Below, piece after piece: positions 42,455-52,231 of a stretch of DNA of 64,000 nt. The notes under the pieces are model-generated. The model was not told the origin of the DNA and made no database searches. It saw nothing but the letters and a program-made list of their open reading frames with translations. The first letter of the stretch is position 1. Every line of letters starts with the position of its first letter. A program made the translations under genes and the position numbers. Source of the stretch: Halobacillus campisalis. Its GTDB lineage: Bacteria; Bacillota; Bacilli; Bacillales; Halobacillaceae. Where the stretch lies: positions 248,001-312,000 of the forward strand of contig NZ_JAPVRC010000003.1 in the NCBI RefSeq assembly GCF_030345335.1, in the 5' to 3' direction.

Positions 42455-43144
42455 TTGTTTAAGATTTTACTGATTGAAGATGATGCTTCCCTTTTTAAAG
42501 AAATCCAGGAGCGGCTGGCTCAGTGGGAATATAACGTTTACGGAATTGAAAACTTTCATGACATTATGGGCGTGTTTACGAGCGTCCAGCCTGATTTAGT
42601 GATTATCGATATCCAACTGCCGAAGTTTGACGGCTTCCACTGGTGCCGGATGATTCGCGAGCATTCGAATGTGCCGATCATTTTCTTATCGTCCCGGGAC
42701 CACCCGACCGACATGGTCATGTCGATGAACCTCGGAGCGGATGATTTCGTGCAGAAGCCGTTTCACTTTGACGTGCTGATTGCGAAGATCCAGGCTATCT
42801 TGCGACGTGTCTATAACTACAGCAGTGAATCGCCGGAGCTTAAGACGTGGCTCGGAGCGACGGTCGATTTTCAACGGAACCGGGTTACGAATGAGCAGGG
42901 AATGATGGAGCTGACGAAAAACGAGATGCTCATATTAAAGCTGCTGATGGAACGCAAGAATCAGATTGTCAGCCGGGACGAGATCATGAATCGATTGTGG
43001 GATGATCAGCGTTTTGTCAGTGACAATACGCTGACGGTCAATGTGAACCGGCTTCGGAAAAAGTTAGCGGAGCTCGATCTTGGTGATGCGATTGAAACGA
43101 AGGTCGGCCAGGGGTATATGGCGATCGATCAGGTGAGCGGATGA
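42455..43144 (+). CDS. Response regulator, BceR/GraR-like
   Basis: A 229-residue OmpR-type regulator. The receiver domain has the acidic pair at residues 9-10 (IEDD), phosphoacceptor Asp52 (IIDIQLP) and the LGADDFVQKPF block. A C-terminal winged helix with LTKNEMLILKLLMERKNQIVSRDEIMNRLW follows. It should activate the adjacent ABC operon. I start at TTG 42455 behind GGTGAG; the long frame to 42314 is not supported. The stop overlaps the kinase gene start by 4 bases. Confidence 0.9.
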   Translation: MFKILLIEDDASLFKEIQERLAQWEYNVYGIENFHDIMGVFTSVQPDLVIIDIQLPKFDGFHWCRMIREHSNVPIIFLSSRDHPTDMVMSMNLGADDFVQKPFHFDVLIAKIQAILRRVYNYSSESPELKTWLGATVDFQRNRVTNEQGMMELTKNEMLILKLLMERKNQIVSRDEIMNRLWDDQRFVSDNTLTVNVNRLRKKLAELDLGDAIETKVGQGYMAIDQVSG

Positions 43145-44148
43145 TTCGTACATTCTTAAAGGAGCGCCGGAGCTGGCTGCTTGTTTTTGTGCTGCTGCAG
43201 CTGCTTGCCTTGCTGATTGCCTACCTTGATTCCGCCATTCCTTATAGCGCTATGTTGTACTATGTGTTTCTGTCGACGGTGCTGTTTACGATATTTGTAA
43301 TTGTTCGCTATCCGCGTGAAACGAAGTTTTTCAAAGAGCTTGAGGAACGGAAGCATGACCTTGATCTTACCAGCCTGCCTGAGCCCGGGCGGCCGCTTGA
43401 ATATTTGATCGATCACAACATCACTGAGCCGATCATGGAGCTGCAGGAGAAATCATCAGCTCATCACTTACGGCTTGAACAGGAGAAAGATGAGCTTCTC
43501 TCCTGGATCCATGAAGTGAAAACGCCTTTGACGGCGATGCACTTAATCATCGATCGAGTGGAAGACCGCGAGCTGAAGGCGCAGCTGACACACGAATGGC
43601 TGCGAGTGCACTTGTTGCTGGATCAACAGCTGCACCAGAAGCGTATGCCTTTCATCGAAAATGACTTATATGTAGAAAAAGTGGAGCTCGAGCCGCTCCT
43701 GCACAGTGAAATCAATACGCTGCGTTCATGGTGTATGCAGAAAGGAATCGGATTCGATGTTGATCTTTCCATTCCGACCGTACTCAGCGACGCCAAATGG
43801 CTCGGCTTTATCCTCCGCCAGCTGCTGACGAATGCCGTGAAATACAGTGAGGAAGGCTCTGACATTACCGTCATAAGCCGCGAGCATAAAGGGCAAACAA
43901 ACCTGCAAGTCATCGATCGCGGGCGCGGCATCGAAGCACGTGACCTGGCTCGCATCTTCGAGAAAGGCTTCACATCAACAAGCCGGCACCACGATACCGC
44001 AGCTACCGGCATGGGTCTTTATTTAGCGAAAAAATCCGCAGCGCCGCTGCACATCGAAATCGATGTTCAATCGACGCCCGGATCTGGCGCCTCCTTTACG
44101 CTCACCTTCCCGAAAGCGAACGAATTCATTGAAATCCAGGGCGTGTGA
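43141..44148 (+). CDS. Intramembrane-sensing histidine kinase, BceS-like
   Basis: A 335-residue kinase with two N-terminal membrane helices and almost no extracellular loop, the classical BceS layout. The phosphorylated His124 lies in SWIHEVKTPLTAM, and the ATPase domain has the N box (LTNAVKYS), G1 (DRGRGIE) and G2 (GMGLYLA). Such kinases sense flux through the partner BceAB transporter rather than the drug itself. The last codons overlap the BceR-type operator that follows. Confidence 0.92.
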   Translation: MIRTFLKERRSWLLVFVLLQLLALLIAYLDSAIPYSAMLYYVFLSTVLFTIFVIVRYPRETKFFKELEERKHDLDLTSLPEPGRPLEYLIDHNITEPIMELQEKSSAHHLRLEQEKDELLSWIHEVKTPLTAMHLIIDRVEDRELKAQLTHEWLRVHLLLDQQLHQKRMPFIENDLYVEKVELEPLLHSEINTLRSWCMQKGIGFDVDLSIPTVLSDAKWLGFILRQLLTNAVKYSEEGSDITVISREHKGQTNLQVIDRGRGIEARDLARIFEKGFTSTSRHHDTAATGMGLYLAKKSAAPLHIEIDVQSTPGSGASFTLTFPKANEFIEIQGV

Positions 44149-44218
44149 CAAAAGTGTCACTCGCTTTTCTTTTTTGTTCGGTGAATGAAAGGACTCCCCC
44201 TGCCGGAACTTATACAAT
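44145..44218 (+). promoter_or_regulatory. BceR-type operator and promoter of the ABC operon
   Basis: GTGACA-AAAG-TGTCAC is a perfect inverted repeat with a 4-base centre at 44145-44160, a spacing like BceR-family sites, and it overlaps the kinase stop codon. A -10 TACAAT lies at 44213-44218 without a good -35, which suits activation by a phosphorylated regulator. Confidence 0.82.
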
Positions 44219-44248
44219 AGGGGTATCACGAAAACCGGGGGTACACAC

Positions 44249-45010
44249 ATGAACATTCTAGAAGCTCAAAAAATCCATAAAAGCTACGGAAATAAATTCA
44301 CGAAGCAGGAAGTATTAAAAGGCATTGATCTTAGTATTGAGAAAGGCGAATTCGTCACGATCATGGGCGCATCCGGATCCGGAAAGACGACGCTGCTCAA
44401 TGTTTTATCTACCATCGACCGTGTCAGCCATGGGACGATTAAAATCGAAGGCAAGGAACTGACCGCCCAAAAAGAAAAACAGCTGGCGGAATTCAGAAAG
44501 CATCATCTCGGATTCATTTTTCAAGAATATAACCTGCTCAATACATTAACGGTCAAAGAAAACATCCTGCTGCCGTTATCGATATCGAAAGTATCGAAGA
44601 AAGCGGCCAATGAAAAGTTCCAGGCAGCGGCAGCTGAGCTCGGTATAGAAGATATCGAGCACAAATACCCGAATGAAATTTCCGGCGGACAGAAGCAGCG
44701 GACGTCCGCCGCACGGGCCTTCATTCATGAGCCGAGCATTATTTTTGCCGATGAACCGACCGGCGCGCTCGATTCTAAATCTGCCTCTGATCTGTTAGAT
44801 AAAATGAGCAGCTTAAATGCCAAGCGGCAGGCTACAATTGTGATGGTGTCACACGATCCCGTTGCCGCCAGCTACAGCAGCCGCGTGGTTTTTATTAAGG
44901 ATGGCAGCATCTATACTCAATTGAACAAAGGCGACCAGACGCGCCAGACATTCCTGAAGGATATTATTAAGACGCAGGGCGTGCTCGGCGGGGTGCACTA
45001 TGAGCATTAA
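44249..45010 (+). CDS. ABC transporter ATPase, BceA-like
   Basis: A 253-residue ATPase with Walker [10 protein letters not shown] (residues 40-48), signature SGGQKQR (145-151), Walker [10 protein letters not shown] and D-loop ALDSKS. It is of the MacB/LolD-related type used with large FtsX-like permeases. It has its own promoter and operator behind the two-component genes and overlaps the permease start by 11 bases. Confidence 0.93.
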   Translation: MNILEAQKIHKSYGNKFTKQEVLKGIDLSIEKGEFVTIMGASGSGKTTLLNVLSTIDRVSHGTIKIEGKELTAQKEKQLAEFRKHHLGFIFQEYNLLNTLTVKENILLPLSISKVSKKAANEKFQAAAAELGIEDIEHKYPNEISGGQKQRTSAARAFIHEPSIIFADEPTGALDSKSASDLLDKMSSLNAKRQATIVMVSHDPVAASYSSRVVFIKDGSIYTQLNKGDQTRQTFLKDIIKTQGVLGGVHYEH

Positions 45011-46940
45011 TCAACTCATTTTCCGCAATTTGAAAAAGAACCTGAAGAACTATTACCTGTACGTGTTTGCTTTAACATTCAGCGTGGCGCTTTACTTTTC
45101 ATTCGTCACCCTGCAGTACGACCCTTCGATGGATGAAGCGACCGGCTCGATTAGAGGAGCTGCCGCCGTAAGAGCCGCTTCTATTTTACTCGTGGCGATC
45201 GTGGCGATTTTCCTTTTTTACGCAAATAATTTATTCATTAAACGCCGCAGTCAGGAAATCGGCTTGTTCCAGCTGATCGGAATGACGAAAAACCGCATTT
45301 TCAGCATATTAAGCATCGAAAATCTGATGATCTATTTCGGATCGCTGCTTCTCGGGACGCTCCTCGGCTTTTCCATATCCAAACTCGTCACCATGACGCT
45401 GTTTAAAATTATGGAAGTGGATGATGTGGCGACCCTCAGCTTCTCGTTTCCAGCTTTTCTGCAGACGATTCTCGTGTTCGCCGCCATTTATGCCGTGATC
45501 ATGCTGATGAATTATTGGTTTATTAAACGCCAGAGTATCCTCTCCTTGTTTCAGGTGAAATCCAAAACCGAAGGCCGGGTGAAAAACATCTCGGTTCTGG
45601 AAATTCTAATGGGGATCCTTGGCATTGGACTGATCGCGACAGGCTATTACGTGTCGTCCAAACTATTTGAAGGAGACTTCACCTCGATGAACACGCTGTT
45701 CATGGTGATGATCTTCATCCTCGCCTCCGTCATTATCGGGACGTACTTTTTCTACAAAGGATCGGTGCGGTTTGTCGCCAATCTCATCCGGAAAAATAAA
45801 AGCGGCTATTTGAACATCAATGAGGTACTTTCCCTTTCCTCGATCATGTTCCGCATGAAATCAAATGCAATGCTGCTTACGATCATTACGACGATTTCCG
45901 CTTTGGCGATCGGACTGCTGTCGTTAAGTTATATTTCTTACTATTCCGCTGAAAAAACGGCCGAAGCCAGCACCCCTGCTGATTTCACGGTAGTCACGGA
46001 AGAAGCAGCCGATGAGCTCGGACAGATCTTTTCTGAAAACGGCATTGAGTATAGCGAAGAGAGGATCGAAGTCGTTATCGCAGAGGCGGATATCACTAAT
46101 ATCGTTGGAGCCAACTTACAGGAAATCAGCTTAAATGACGGCATTACGGATATTGCCTTCATCAGTGAGAAAGCCGCTGACATGGACATCCAGGAGACGG
46201 AAACGCTGTTAACCGGGTACAATGATGCCTTACAGCAATTGATGAGCCTGGAGGATTCCGGGGACATCGTCATCCATACAGCTAATGAAAAATTAGAACA
46301 GCAATATATCGGCCTTGCCGAAGAAGACCTGCTTCCTATTTACTTTACTGGCGGATTTCCTACAGCCGTGGTGGATGAAAAAACGTTCGACATCATTTCC
46401 AATGACATCGACGAGGACATTCAGCGTGATTCGTCCCTGTATATCGGACTTCAATTAGAGGAAGGCGAAAACAGAGCAGAAGCGGATGAGCTTTTTCAAA
46501 ACCTGGCCATCAGTGAAGAATACGGCAATGACTCTCAGTATGCCACTGAACGCACGCAGAAGCAGAACATGGGGCTCGTGATGTTTATCGTCGGATTTCT
46601 CGGACTCGCGTTTCTGATCACCTCGGGCTGCGTCCTTTACTTTAAGCAAATGGAAGAAAGTGAAGAAGAACAGCCGAACTACACGATCTTAAGAAAGCTC
46701 GGCTATACCCGCCATGACTTGTTAAAAGGGATCCAGGGCAAGCAGGTGTTCAACTTTGGAATCCCTCTGCTCATCGGACTGCTGCACAGCTATTTTGCCG
46801 TTCAATCCGGCTGGTTCTTCTTCGGAACCGAGCTCTGGACTCCGATGCTGCTTGTGATGGGCGTGTACACGGGACTGTATTCGATTTTTGGACTGTTGTC
46901 CGTGTTGTATTATAAGAAAGTCATTAGAGAATCCCTATAA
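45000..46940 (+). CDS. ABC transporter permease, BceB-like
   Basis: A 646-residue FtsX-type permease with ten membrane helices and a large extracellular domain between helices 7 and 8 (about residues 325-510), the hallmark of BceB. With the upstream ATPase it would give resistance to peptide antibiotics that target lipid II-cycle intermediates, such as bacitracin. The exact antibiotic cannot be read from sequence. Confidence 0.93.
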   Translation: MSINQLIFRNLKKNLKNYYLYVFALTFSVALYFSFVTLQYDPSMDEATGSIRGAAAVRAASILLVAIVAIFLFYANNLFIKRRSQEIGLFQLIGMTKNRIFSILSIENLMIYFGSLLLGTLLGFSISKLVTMTLFKIMEVDDVATLSFSFPAFLQTILVFAAIYAVIMLMNYWFIKRQSILSLFQVKSKTEGRVKNISVLEILMGILGIGLIATGYYVSSKLFEGDFTSMNTLFMVMIFILASVIIGTYFFYKGSVRFVANLIRKNKSGYLNINEVLSLSSIMFRMKSNAMLLTIITTISALAIGLLSLSYISYYSAEKTAEASTPADFTVVTEEAADELGQIFSENGIEYSEERIEVVIAEADITNIVGANLQEISLNDGITDIAFISEKAADMDIQETETLLTGYNDALQQLMSLEDSGDIVIHTANEKLEQQYIGLAEEDLLPIYFTGGFPTAVVDEKTFDIISNDIDEDIQRDSSLYIGLQLEEGENRAEADELFQNLAISEEYGNDSQYATERTQKQNMGLVMFIVGFLGLAFLITSGCVLYFKQMEESEEEQPNYTILRKLGYTRHDLLKGIQGKQVFNFGIPLLIGLLHSYFAVQSGWFFFGTELWTPMLLVMGVYTGLYSIFGLLSVLYYKKVIRESL

Positions 46941-46943
46941 AAG

Positions 46944-46978
46944 AAGGATCCAGAGCTGTCGTCGCTCTGGATCCTTTT
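46944..46978. terminator. Bidirectional terminator
   Basis: A 13-bp stem (AAGGATCCAGAGC and complement) ending in TTTT. It separates the ABC operon from the convergent Nudix gene. Confidence 0.87.
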
Positions 46979-46982
46979 ACAT

Positions 46983-47600
46983 TTATTCAATAGAGTCCAC
47001 AAAAGCCGCAAGTATCCTCGCCGTCAGTCCCCAGATCACTCTGCCTTCATACTGATAAAAATACTCTTCCATTTTCCGAGTCTGCCACTCATAATCCTCA
47101 CCGTTCGCAATCAAATCAAAAGGAAAACCATCTTCCGGCTTCACTTCAAAATTTACATAGTGAACCTTCGGCTTTGTACGTTTGAAAAAGGAAAGCGGCA
47201 CAGTGAATACCTCTTCCACCTCAGCAGGATTAGACTGTATGCTCTCCTCTGTACAGTCTAGAAAGCCAACATACGTATCCACCATCATTCGGCCAAAAGG
47301 GGAAAGCATATAGTCGAATGGATAAACCTCGCCAAAATCTCCATCCTCAATCCCAAGCTCCTCTTTCGCTTCCCTTACCGCAGCCTCCTGTGGCGATTCC
47401 CTCCTGTCCACTTTCCCCCCGGGAAAACAAATCTCGCCTGGCTGCCTTCTCATCTCAAGCGAACGCACTTCAAACAATAAGTGAAGCTCTCCGTCCTTTT
47501 CAATGAGAGGAACAAGAATAGAAAAGTGGTTCAATTCCTTCTGTCCGATTACGGAGGGTGTGTGATTTTTTAATGTATGTGTAATCGTTTTTCGTTCCAT
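46983..47600 (-). CDS. Nudix hydrolase, CoA diphosphatase-like (NudL type)
   Basis: A 205-residue Nudix enzyme. The box GGKVDRRESPQEAAVREAKEELG and the upstream CoA-type LLFEVRSLEMRRQPGEICFPGG are clear; the R(R/K)QPGE(I/V)CFPGG pattern is the mark of NudL CoA pyrophosphatases. These cleave CoA and acyl-CoA into phosphopantetheine and ADP. The start is ATG 47600 behind GGGTGG. Confidence 0.88.
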   Translation of the reverse strand: MERKTITHTLKNHTPSVIGQKELNHFSILVPLIEKDGELHLLFEVRSLEMRRQPGEICFPGGKVDRRESPQEAAVREAKEELGIEDGDFGEVYPFDYMLSPFGRMMVDTYVGFLDCTEESIQSNPAEVEEVFTVPLSFFKRTKPKVHYVNFEVKPEDGFPFDLIANGEDYEWQTRKMEEYFYQYEGRVIWGLTARILAAFVDSIE

Positions 47601-47759
47601 AATTTCCACCCTTTTTACGAAATAGTCATAGGTTCATTATACGCTGATGAGCCGGGGGTTTACAGAATATCGCTTCTTCCTGCCAGCAAAACCTAAATTC
47701 CACAGCGGTTCTGTATGAATCGACACTTCTTGGAAATTATAAAATCAGGAGGGATGACG

Positions 47760-48125
47760 ATGAATGAGCGATCTTTATCCGTAGAGGAATTCAATGAACT
47801 GCTGCAGAAGTGGAGCGGTCAAACGATTAGAATCATAAAACACGAGCTGGATGATCTCGACAGGGTGGTCATGGAATTAAAGGACATCTCCTATTCAACG
47901 AATACGAGACGATCCGATCAATATGAAGCGATGCATACGTTACTGCTCAATGGGACAGGGGTAACGGAAACCGTCGCTTCCAACACGCAGCCGCTTCCCG
48001 ATTCGACGTATGAAATACCGCTTGAAGACTCGACGTTGTACCAATTCGACAATCAGCGCTTTTCCCTGCTTACCGACAGAGGAACGTATACCATAGAAGT
48101 CGCTTCAGAAAATTATCTGCCCTAG
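47760..48125 (+). CDS. Hypothetical protein of 121 residues
   Basis: A soluble acidic protein with mixed alpha-beta character, starting at ATG 47760 behind AGGAGGG. The first part looks like a helix (SVEEFNELLQKWSGQTIRI) and the remainder like a beta-rich domain. I recognise no family, signal peptide or membrane helix. It has its own terminator. Confidence 0.7.
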   Translation: MNERSLSVEEFNELLQKWSGQTIRIIKHELDDLDRVVMELKDISYSTNTRRSDQYEAMHTLLLNGTGVTETVASNTQPLPDSTYEIPLEDSTLYQFDNQRFSLLTDRGTYTIEVASENYLP

Positions 48126-48127
48126 TC

Positions 48128-48157
48128 AAAAACCACCTGAGCTCTCAGGTGGTTTTT
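48128..48157 (+). terminator. Rho-independent terminator
   Basis: A 13-bp stem (AAAAACCACCTGA and complement, 4-nt loop) and T-run. Confidence 0.87.
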
Positions 48158-48219
48158 GATTGCCCTTCACTTGAGGTAAGGTACAATGAAGATAATGCAA
48201 AAATATGGGAGGAATGAGG

Positions 48220-49128
48220 ATGAAAATCGGAATTGTTGGATTGGGAGATATTGCGAAGAAAGCCTACCTGCCCGTTCTTTCCGAAAAAGAAGGAATCGAG
48301 CTTGTCCTTTGCACGAGAAATGAAGAAACACTGAACAAATCAGCTGCCAAATATAAGATCGAGAATAAGGTCCAGACCGTAGACGAACTCATCGACAAAG
48401 GAGTAGATGCAGCGTTCATCAGTGCCGCGACCGAAGCTCACTTTGAACTCGCCGAAAAGCTGCTCCTAAACGGCATTCATGTATACATAGACAAACCGAT
48501 TTCCATGAATTTGGACGAAACGGAAAGAATCGTTCAGCTTGCAAAAGAAAGCGGCAAAGTCGCCATGGTCGGATTTAACAGAAGGTTCATCCCAAAAGTG
48601 AATGAGCTTAGAGAAAAAGGAAAACCCAGCCTGATTCTTATTCAAAAAAACAGATTCGCTTCTCCTGACTATGTGCGTAGGTTTGTTGTCGAAGACTTCA
48701 TCCACGTCGTTGATACTCTCCGCTTTTTAATGAACACCGACGTCAAGGATGTAAACGTGCAGTGCCTGAAAAATGGAGAAATAATGGATCATTTGATCAT
48801 CCAGCTGATCGGTGACGACTGCACCGCTATGGGCGTCATGAACAGAAATGGCGGAGTCACAGAAGAAATCATCGAATACTCGACCGGTCATGATAAATAT
48901 GTAGTGAAGAGTCTCGTGGAAACGACCCACTACCATAATAAAGAAATCAATCTATCCACATTCGGGGACTGGGAACCGACTTTGTATAAACGCGGCTTCT
49001 ATCAAATAGCCGACCATTTTATCGATTGCGTACGAAATAACGAGAAGCCTGACCCGTCTATCGAGGATTCACTTCTCACACATCACATCTGCGAAAAAAT
49101 TGTCAAAACGATTGACGAAAAGGCGTAA
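48220..49128 (+). CDS. Gfo/Idh/MocA-family oxidoreductase
   Basis: A 302-residue dehydrogenase with an N-terminal Rossmann fold (MKIGIVGLGDIAKKAYLPVL) and the family's DKPISMNLDET element that binds nicotinamide cofactor, followed by a mixed alpha-beta domain. The substrate is a sugar, inositol or similar polyol in known members, but cannot be told here. The start ATG 48220 has GGAGG upstream. It is monocistronic. Confidence 0.87.
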   Translation: MKIGIVGLGDIAKKAYLPVLSEKEGIELVLCTRNEETLNKSAAKYKIENKVQTVDELIDKGVDAAFISAATEAHFELAEKLLLNGIHVYIDKPISMNLDETERIVQLAKESGKVAMVGFNRRFIPKVNELREKGKPSLILIQKNRFASPDYVRRFVVEDFIHVVDTLRFLMNTDVKDVNVQCLKNGEIMDHLIIQLIGDDCTAMGVMNRNGGVTEEIIEYSTGHDKYVVKSLVETTHYHNKEINLSTFGDWEPTLYKRGFYQIADHFIDCVRNNEKPDPSIEDSLLTHHICEKIVKTIDEKA

Positions 49129-49135
49129 GCTTAAA

Positions 49136-49161
49136 AAAACCTCACGGATTCGTGGGGTTTT
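49136..49161. terminator. Bidirectional terminator
   Basis: AAAACCTCACG pairs with CGTGGGGTTTT (one wobble) between convergent genes. Confidence 0.8.
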
Positions 49162-49169
49162 CTCAATGT

Positions 49170-49727
49170 TTAATAACGACTCAACTCCTCTAAAGAGACA
49201 CGACCGGCCACTTCATAACCTTTCCCCCGCCCAAGAGGCTTCACGATCACAGTCCCCATATTAGGTATGGCACCTAATCCCACAGATTCAGGGAAGCTGT
49301 GCGCAATAATCACTCGATTCGTCCCAGCAGGCGGAGGAAATTCTAAACGTGACTGCAAAGAGCGCAGAATGTCAGCCTCCTCTGCCTGCGACACATTCCT
49401 GCTCAACCGATACACTTCCACCCAGAAAGGATCGACTTGAACTGCCACTCTTCCAAACGCCAGCTCGGCAGTTTCTCTATTTCTGCAAAAAGGACTGGCG
49501 AGAACCGGAGCGACCAAAGGAATACGTAAACGCCGCAGGGCCTCCCCATAGGCTGCCGCTTGACCCCTGCCCGCCTCTGATAAATTTCTCTGTGTCGCAC
49601 AATCCATGAAGGTAAAATTCACCCCATCTTCTCCTACGGTAGCTTCCGCGTGCCGGGCATACAAAATATACCCGCCTCCCCGCAGCATAGATAAAAGCGA
49701 TCGATGCTTCGTGTGACGTACTGCCAT
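49170..49727 (-). CDS. Histidine phosphatase-family protein
   Basis: A protein of about 185 residues with the RHG-like phosphatase motif YARHAEAT near the N-terminus, ASPFCRNRETAELAF in the middle and IIAHSFPES near the end. It resembles small secreted or cytoplasmic histidine phosphatases. The start is uncertain: ATG 49727 has only a close GGAAG, GTG 49769 has no site, and AGGAGG at 49761-49766 would best serve an ATC at 49749-49751. The substrate is unknown. Confidence 0.75.
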   Translation of the reverse strand: MAVRHTKHRSLLSMLRGGGYILYARHAEATVGEDGVNFTFMDCATQRNLSEAGRGQAAAYGEALRRLRIPLVAPVLASPFCRNRETAELAFGRVAVQVDPFWVEVYRLSRNVSQAEEADILRSLQSRLEFPPPAGTNRVIIAHSFPESVGLGAIPNMGTVIVKPLGRGKGYEVAGRVSLEELSRY

Positions 49728-49847
49728 CGGCTTCCATTTATGAATGTTGATTTTTCCGTGCCTCCTCACAAGAGCTTTTTAAGTCTGATTTTCCAGCAAG
49801 TATCATTCTAGTGTAGTCCTCACCTTTATCAGGAATGAGTATAATAT

Positions 49848-49876
49848 TTGATATCTCGAATTCGAGCCATTATACT
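49848..49876 (+). promoter_or_regulatory. azoR promoter with MhqR-type box
   Basis: TTGATA (49848-49853) and TATACT (49871-49876) have exactly 17 bases between them. Inside lies the palindrome CTCGAATTCGAG (49855-49866), which matches the MhqR-controlled sites I recall for quinone-responsive azoreductases in B. subtilis. Confidence 0.85.
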
Positions 49877-49919
49877 GAGTACTATGAAAAAATAAGATGT
49901 AAACAGGAGGATTTCACCC

Positions 49920-50555
49920 ATGAATGTATTAGTCATTAAAGCTAATAACCGTCCAGATGGAATATCTACAAGAATGTATGATACGTTTCTGGAAAATATA
50001 AAAGATAATAAAGAAGTAAACGTCAGCACGTATGACGTGTTCGAAGAAGACACGCCTTACTTCGGTCAGGAAGTCTTCACAGGACTAGGAAAGCAGCACG
50101 AAGGCCTGGAGCTGAACGATACCGAGCAGCGCCTGCTGGATGCTAAACAGAAAGCAAAAGACGTAATCAGCGAAGCAGACGTCGTTGTTGTGGCGTTCCC
50201 ACTATGGAACTTCACCATTCCTGCCAAGCTCCAAACGTTCATCGATTATTTAGCAGAAGCTGGCTTCAGCTTTAAATATACAGCGGAAGGTGCACTTCAA
50301 CCGTTACTGACGGATAAGCGCGTCATCTTCCTAAACGCACGCGGCGGAAATTATTCCGATCCGAGCATGGCTCCAATCGAAATGTCACTCAATTACATGC
50401 GTAATATCTTCGGCGGACATTTCGGCATGAAGGTTGCAGACGAAGTAGTTATCGAAGGTCACGCAGCAGCTCCTGATCAGGCTGTTGAGATTATTGAAGC
50501 AGGTCTTGAGAAGGTTGCTAAGGTAGCTTCTGAGCTTTCTTATCAAAATGCGTAA
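49920..50555 (+). CDS. azoR: FMN-dependent NADH-azoreductase
   Basis: A 211-residue flavodoxin-like reductase. PLWNFTIPAKLQTFIDY, in which the conserved FPLWN/FTIPA pattern marks AzoR, and NARGGNYSD are visible. It uses NADH to reduce azo dyes and quinones by two electrons and protects against electrophilic stress. The start ATG 49920 follows AGGAGG. The MhqR-type operator in its promoter supports induction by quinones. Confidence 0.95.
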   Translation: MNVLVIKANNRPDGISTRMYDTFLENIKDNKEVNVSTYDVFEEDTPYFGQEVFTGLGKQHEGLELNDTEQRLLDAKQKAKDVISEADVVVVAFPLWNFTIPAKLQTFIDYLAEAGFSFKYTAEGALQPLLTDKRVIFLNARGGNYSDPSMAPIEMSLNYMRNIFGGHFGMKVADEVVIEGHAAAPDQAVEIIEAGLEKVAKVASELSYQNA

Positions 50556-50573
50556 AAAGTAAACCATTATACG

Positions 50574-50608
50574 AAACCCCCGCCTGGGTGCAGGCGGGGG
50601 TTTTTTTT
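50574..50608 (+). terminator. Terminator of azoR
   Basis: A GC-rich stem (AACCCCCGCCT and complement) and a run of eight T residues. Confidence 0.9.
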
Positions 50609-50698
50609 GGTTAGTGAGGTGTTCGAACTGTTTCCGTTTTGTTTAACAGCGGGTAGAGCTGGATAGGCTCCATAAAAAATTAACAATTTAAGTTGAAT

Positions 50699-51730
50699 CT
50701 ATTCTTTTAATAGAGCACCCTCAATCACTTTAGTAACCTCAAAAGGACCAGACTCGATATTGGAAGGGATAACCATCTTCAGATTAGAATCAGGGTATAC
50801 AGAAGCTCTAAAGCTGACTCCGGGATCATATCCCATCACATGATATTTATAAATTTGATTGTCTCTTTGGTTCATCCATATCCCATAACCATAGGATATT
50901 TCTCCATTTACATGAACATGAGGCCTGAGCAATCTCATAGTCGTCTCTTCATTTAATAGTTTAAAGTTAAATAGGGACTCCCACAACTTCATCATGTCAG
51001 CTGCTGTAGTAAAAGCACCCCCATCTGACCCGCCTTTTTTAGGAATAGAATAAATATTAGTTCTCCACGTATTTTCTTCATGATCATCAATGTATCCTAC
51101 CGCTGTATTTTCAGGGAGTTGATCCAAAGCAAAATAGCCTGAATCCATCATATTGCTCTTACGAAATATTTCAGTTTCTATGTATTCATTAAATGACCTT
51201 CCCGTTTGTTCTTCCAGAATAAGACCTAAGACAATATAACCCGCGTTGTTATAATGGAACCTATGTCCAGGCTCGAACTTCATGGGTTCTTTTTGAAATA
51301 ACGGTAAAAAATCTTTGAGAGAATTGATTTGATAGACAGGGTAGTCCTTCCACAAATCTTCATAATCACTCATTTTCTCTTCATCAAAGTAATCAGGGAT
51401 GCCGGAAGTGTGCGTTAACAAATGATGAATCGTAATTTCTTTATCAAAGTTAGGAAAGTGTATATCTAAACAGTCGGCTAAATAAGTATCATATTTTAAC
51501 AAACCGTCTTCAATTAATTTACTAATCCCAATAGCAGTAAATAACTTGCATCCAGAGGCTATTCCAAAACGGGTATGTAAGTTGTTTTTCCTTTTTTCCG
51601 CCCTGTCTGCGTAGCCGAAGGCAAGGTTTGATATTATGTTCTCGTCTTGTTTCACGTATACCACTCCAGAAAAGCCTATGGTTTCAACCTCGTTCGTAAT
51701 GACATGGTTTAATTCTCTATTTTCTTTCAT
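50699..51730 (-). CDS. Serine hydrolase, beta-lactamase/class C-like
   Basis: A 343-residue penicillin-binding-protein-like hydrolase. The SxxK site is Ser59-Gly-Cys-Lys62 and Tyr160 of the YxN site is in FHYNNAGY. There is no signal peptide, so it should be cytoplasmic and is probably an esterase or amidase rather than a penicillin-degrading enzyme. The start ATG 51730 has GGAAGGAG upstream. Confidence 0.88.
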   Translation of the reverse strand: MKENRELNHVITNEVETIGFSGVVYVKQDENIISNLAFGYADRAEKRKNNLHTRFGIASGCKLFTAIGISKLIEDGLLKYDTYLADCLDIHFPNFDKEITIHHLLTHTSGIPDYFDEEKMSDYEDLWKDYPVYQINSLKDFLPLFQKEPMKFEPGHRFHYNNAGYIVLGLILEEQTGRSFNEYIETEIFRKSNMMDSGYFALDQLPENTAVGYIDDHEENTWRTNIYSIPKKGGSDGGAFTTAADMMKLWESLFNFKLLNEETTMRLLRPHVHVNGEISYGYGIWMNQRDNQIYKYHVMGYDPGVSFRASVYPDSNLKMVIPSNIESGPFEVTKVIEGALLKE

Positions 51731-51853
51731 ATTGGTTCTCCTTCCACTCAACCGAAATACTTTCTGACATTCCATCCGTTCCATCACTTTTAAGTTTACA
51801 CTTACAAGTAAAAAAAGTGATCACCTCTTTACGGTATGATCCCGTTTAAACCC

Positions 51854-52090
51854 TTAGACAATCCAGGCTCCTGCCGCAATGAAGGAAGCACCAATCATCA
51901 CTACTAGACTCTTAGCCATGCCATAAGGCAACTTATTAAATAGTTTAAATAAAAACTCCCATTCTATATATCCGCTTGCACCGATCTTGCTGTTATCTTT
52001 ATAGTTGTCCGATCGATTCTTTCTAAATAGTGAAGAGTATAGGATCAAACTTCCCCATAGGGTGAGTAGTACACCAAGAACGATATTCAT
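51854..52090 (-). CDS. Small membrane protein of 78 residues
   Basis: It starts at ATG 52090 behind AAAGGA. Two hydrophobic segments enclose a polar loop (RKNRSDNYKDNSKIGASGYIEW). I do not recognise the family. The longer frame to 52216 runs over the terminator of the next gene and is not supported. Confidence 0.62.
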   Translation of the reverse strand: MNIVLGVLLTLWGSLILYSSLFRKNRSDNYKDNSKIGASGYIEWEFLFKLFNKLPYGMAKSLVVMIGASFIAAGAWIV

Positions 52091-52198
52091 TATACCGTCC
52101 TTTCTTGTAATGTTACGGTGGACTCCACTATAAGTTTCAAATCTTTCCTGATATTCCGAAACTATCCTCATATATACGAGATTTACCAATAAAAATAT

Positions 52199-52227
52199 AA
52201 AAGCTCCCCTTTTCACAGGAGAGCTTT
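52199..52227 (-). terminator. Terminator of the DASS transporter gene
   Basis: AAAGCTC pairs with GAGCTTT around a loop that includes a further CC/GG pair, with a T-rich tail on the minus strand. Confidence 0.65.
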
Positions 52228-52231
52228 CATA

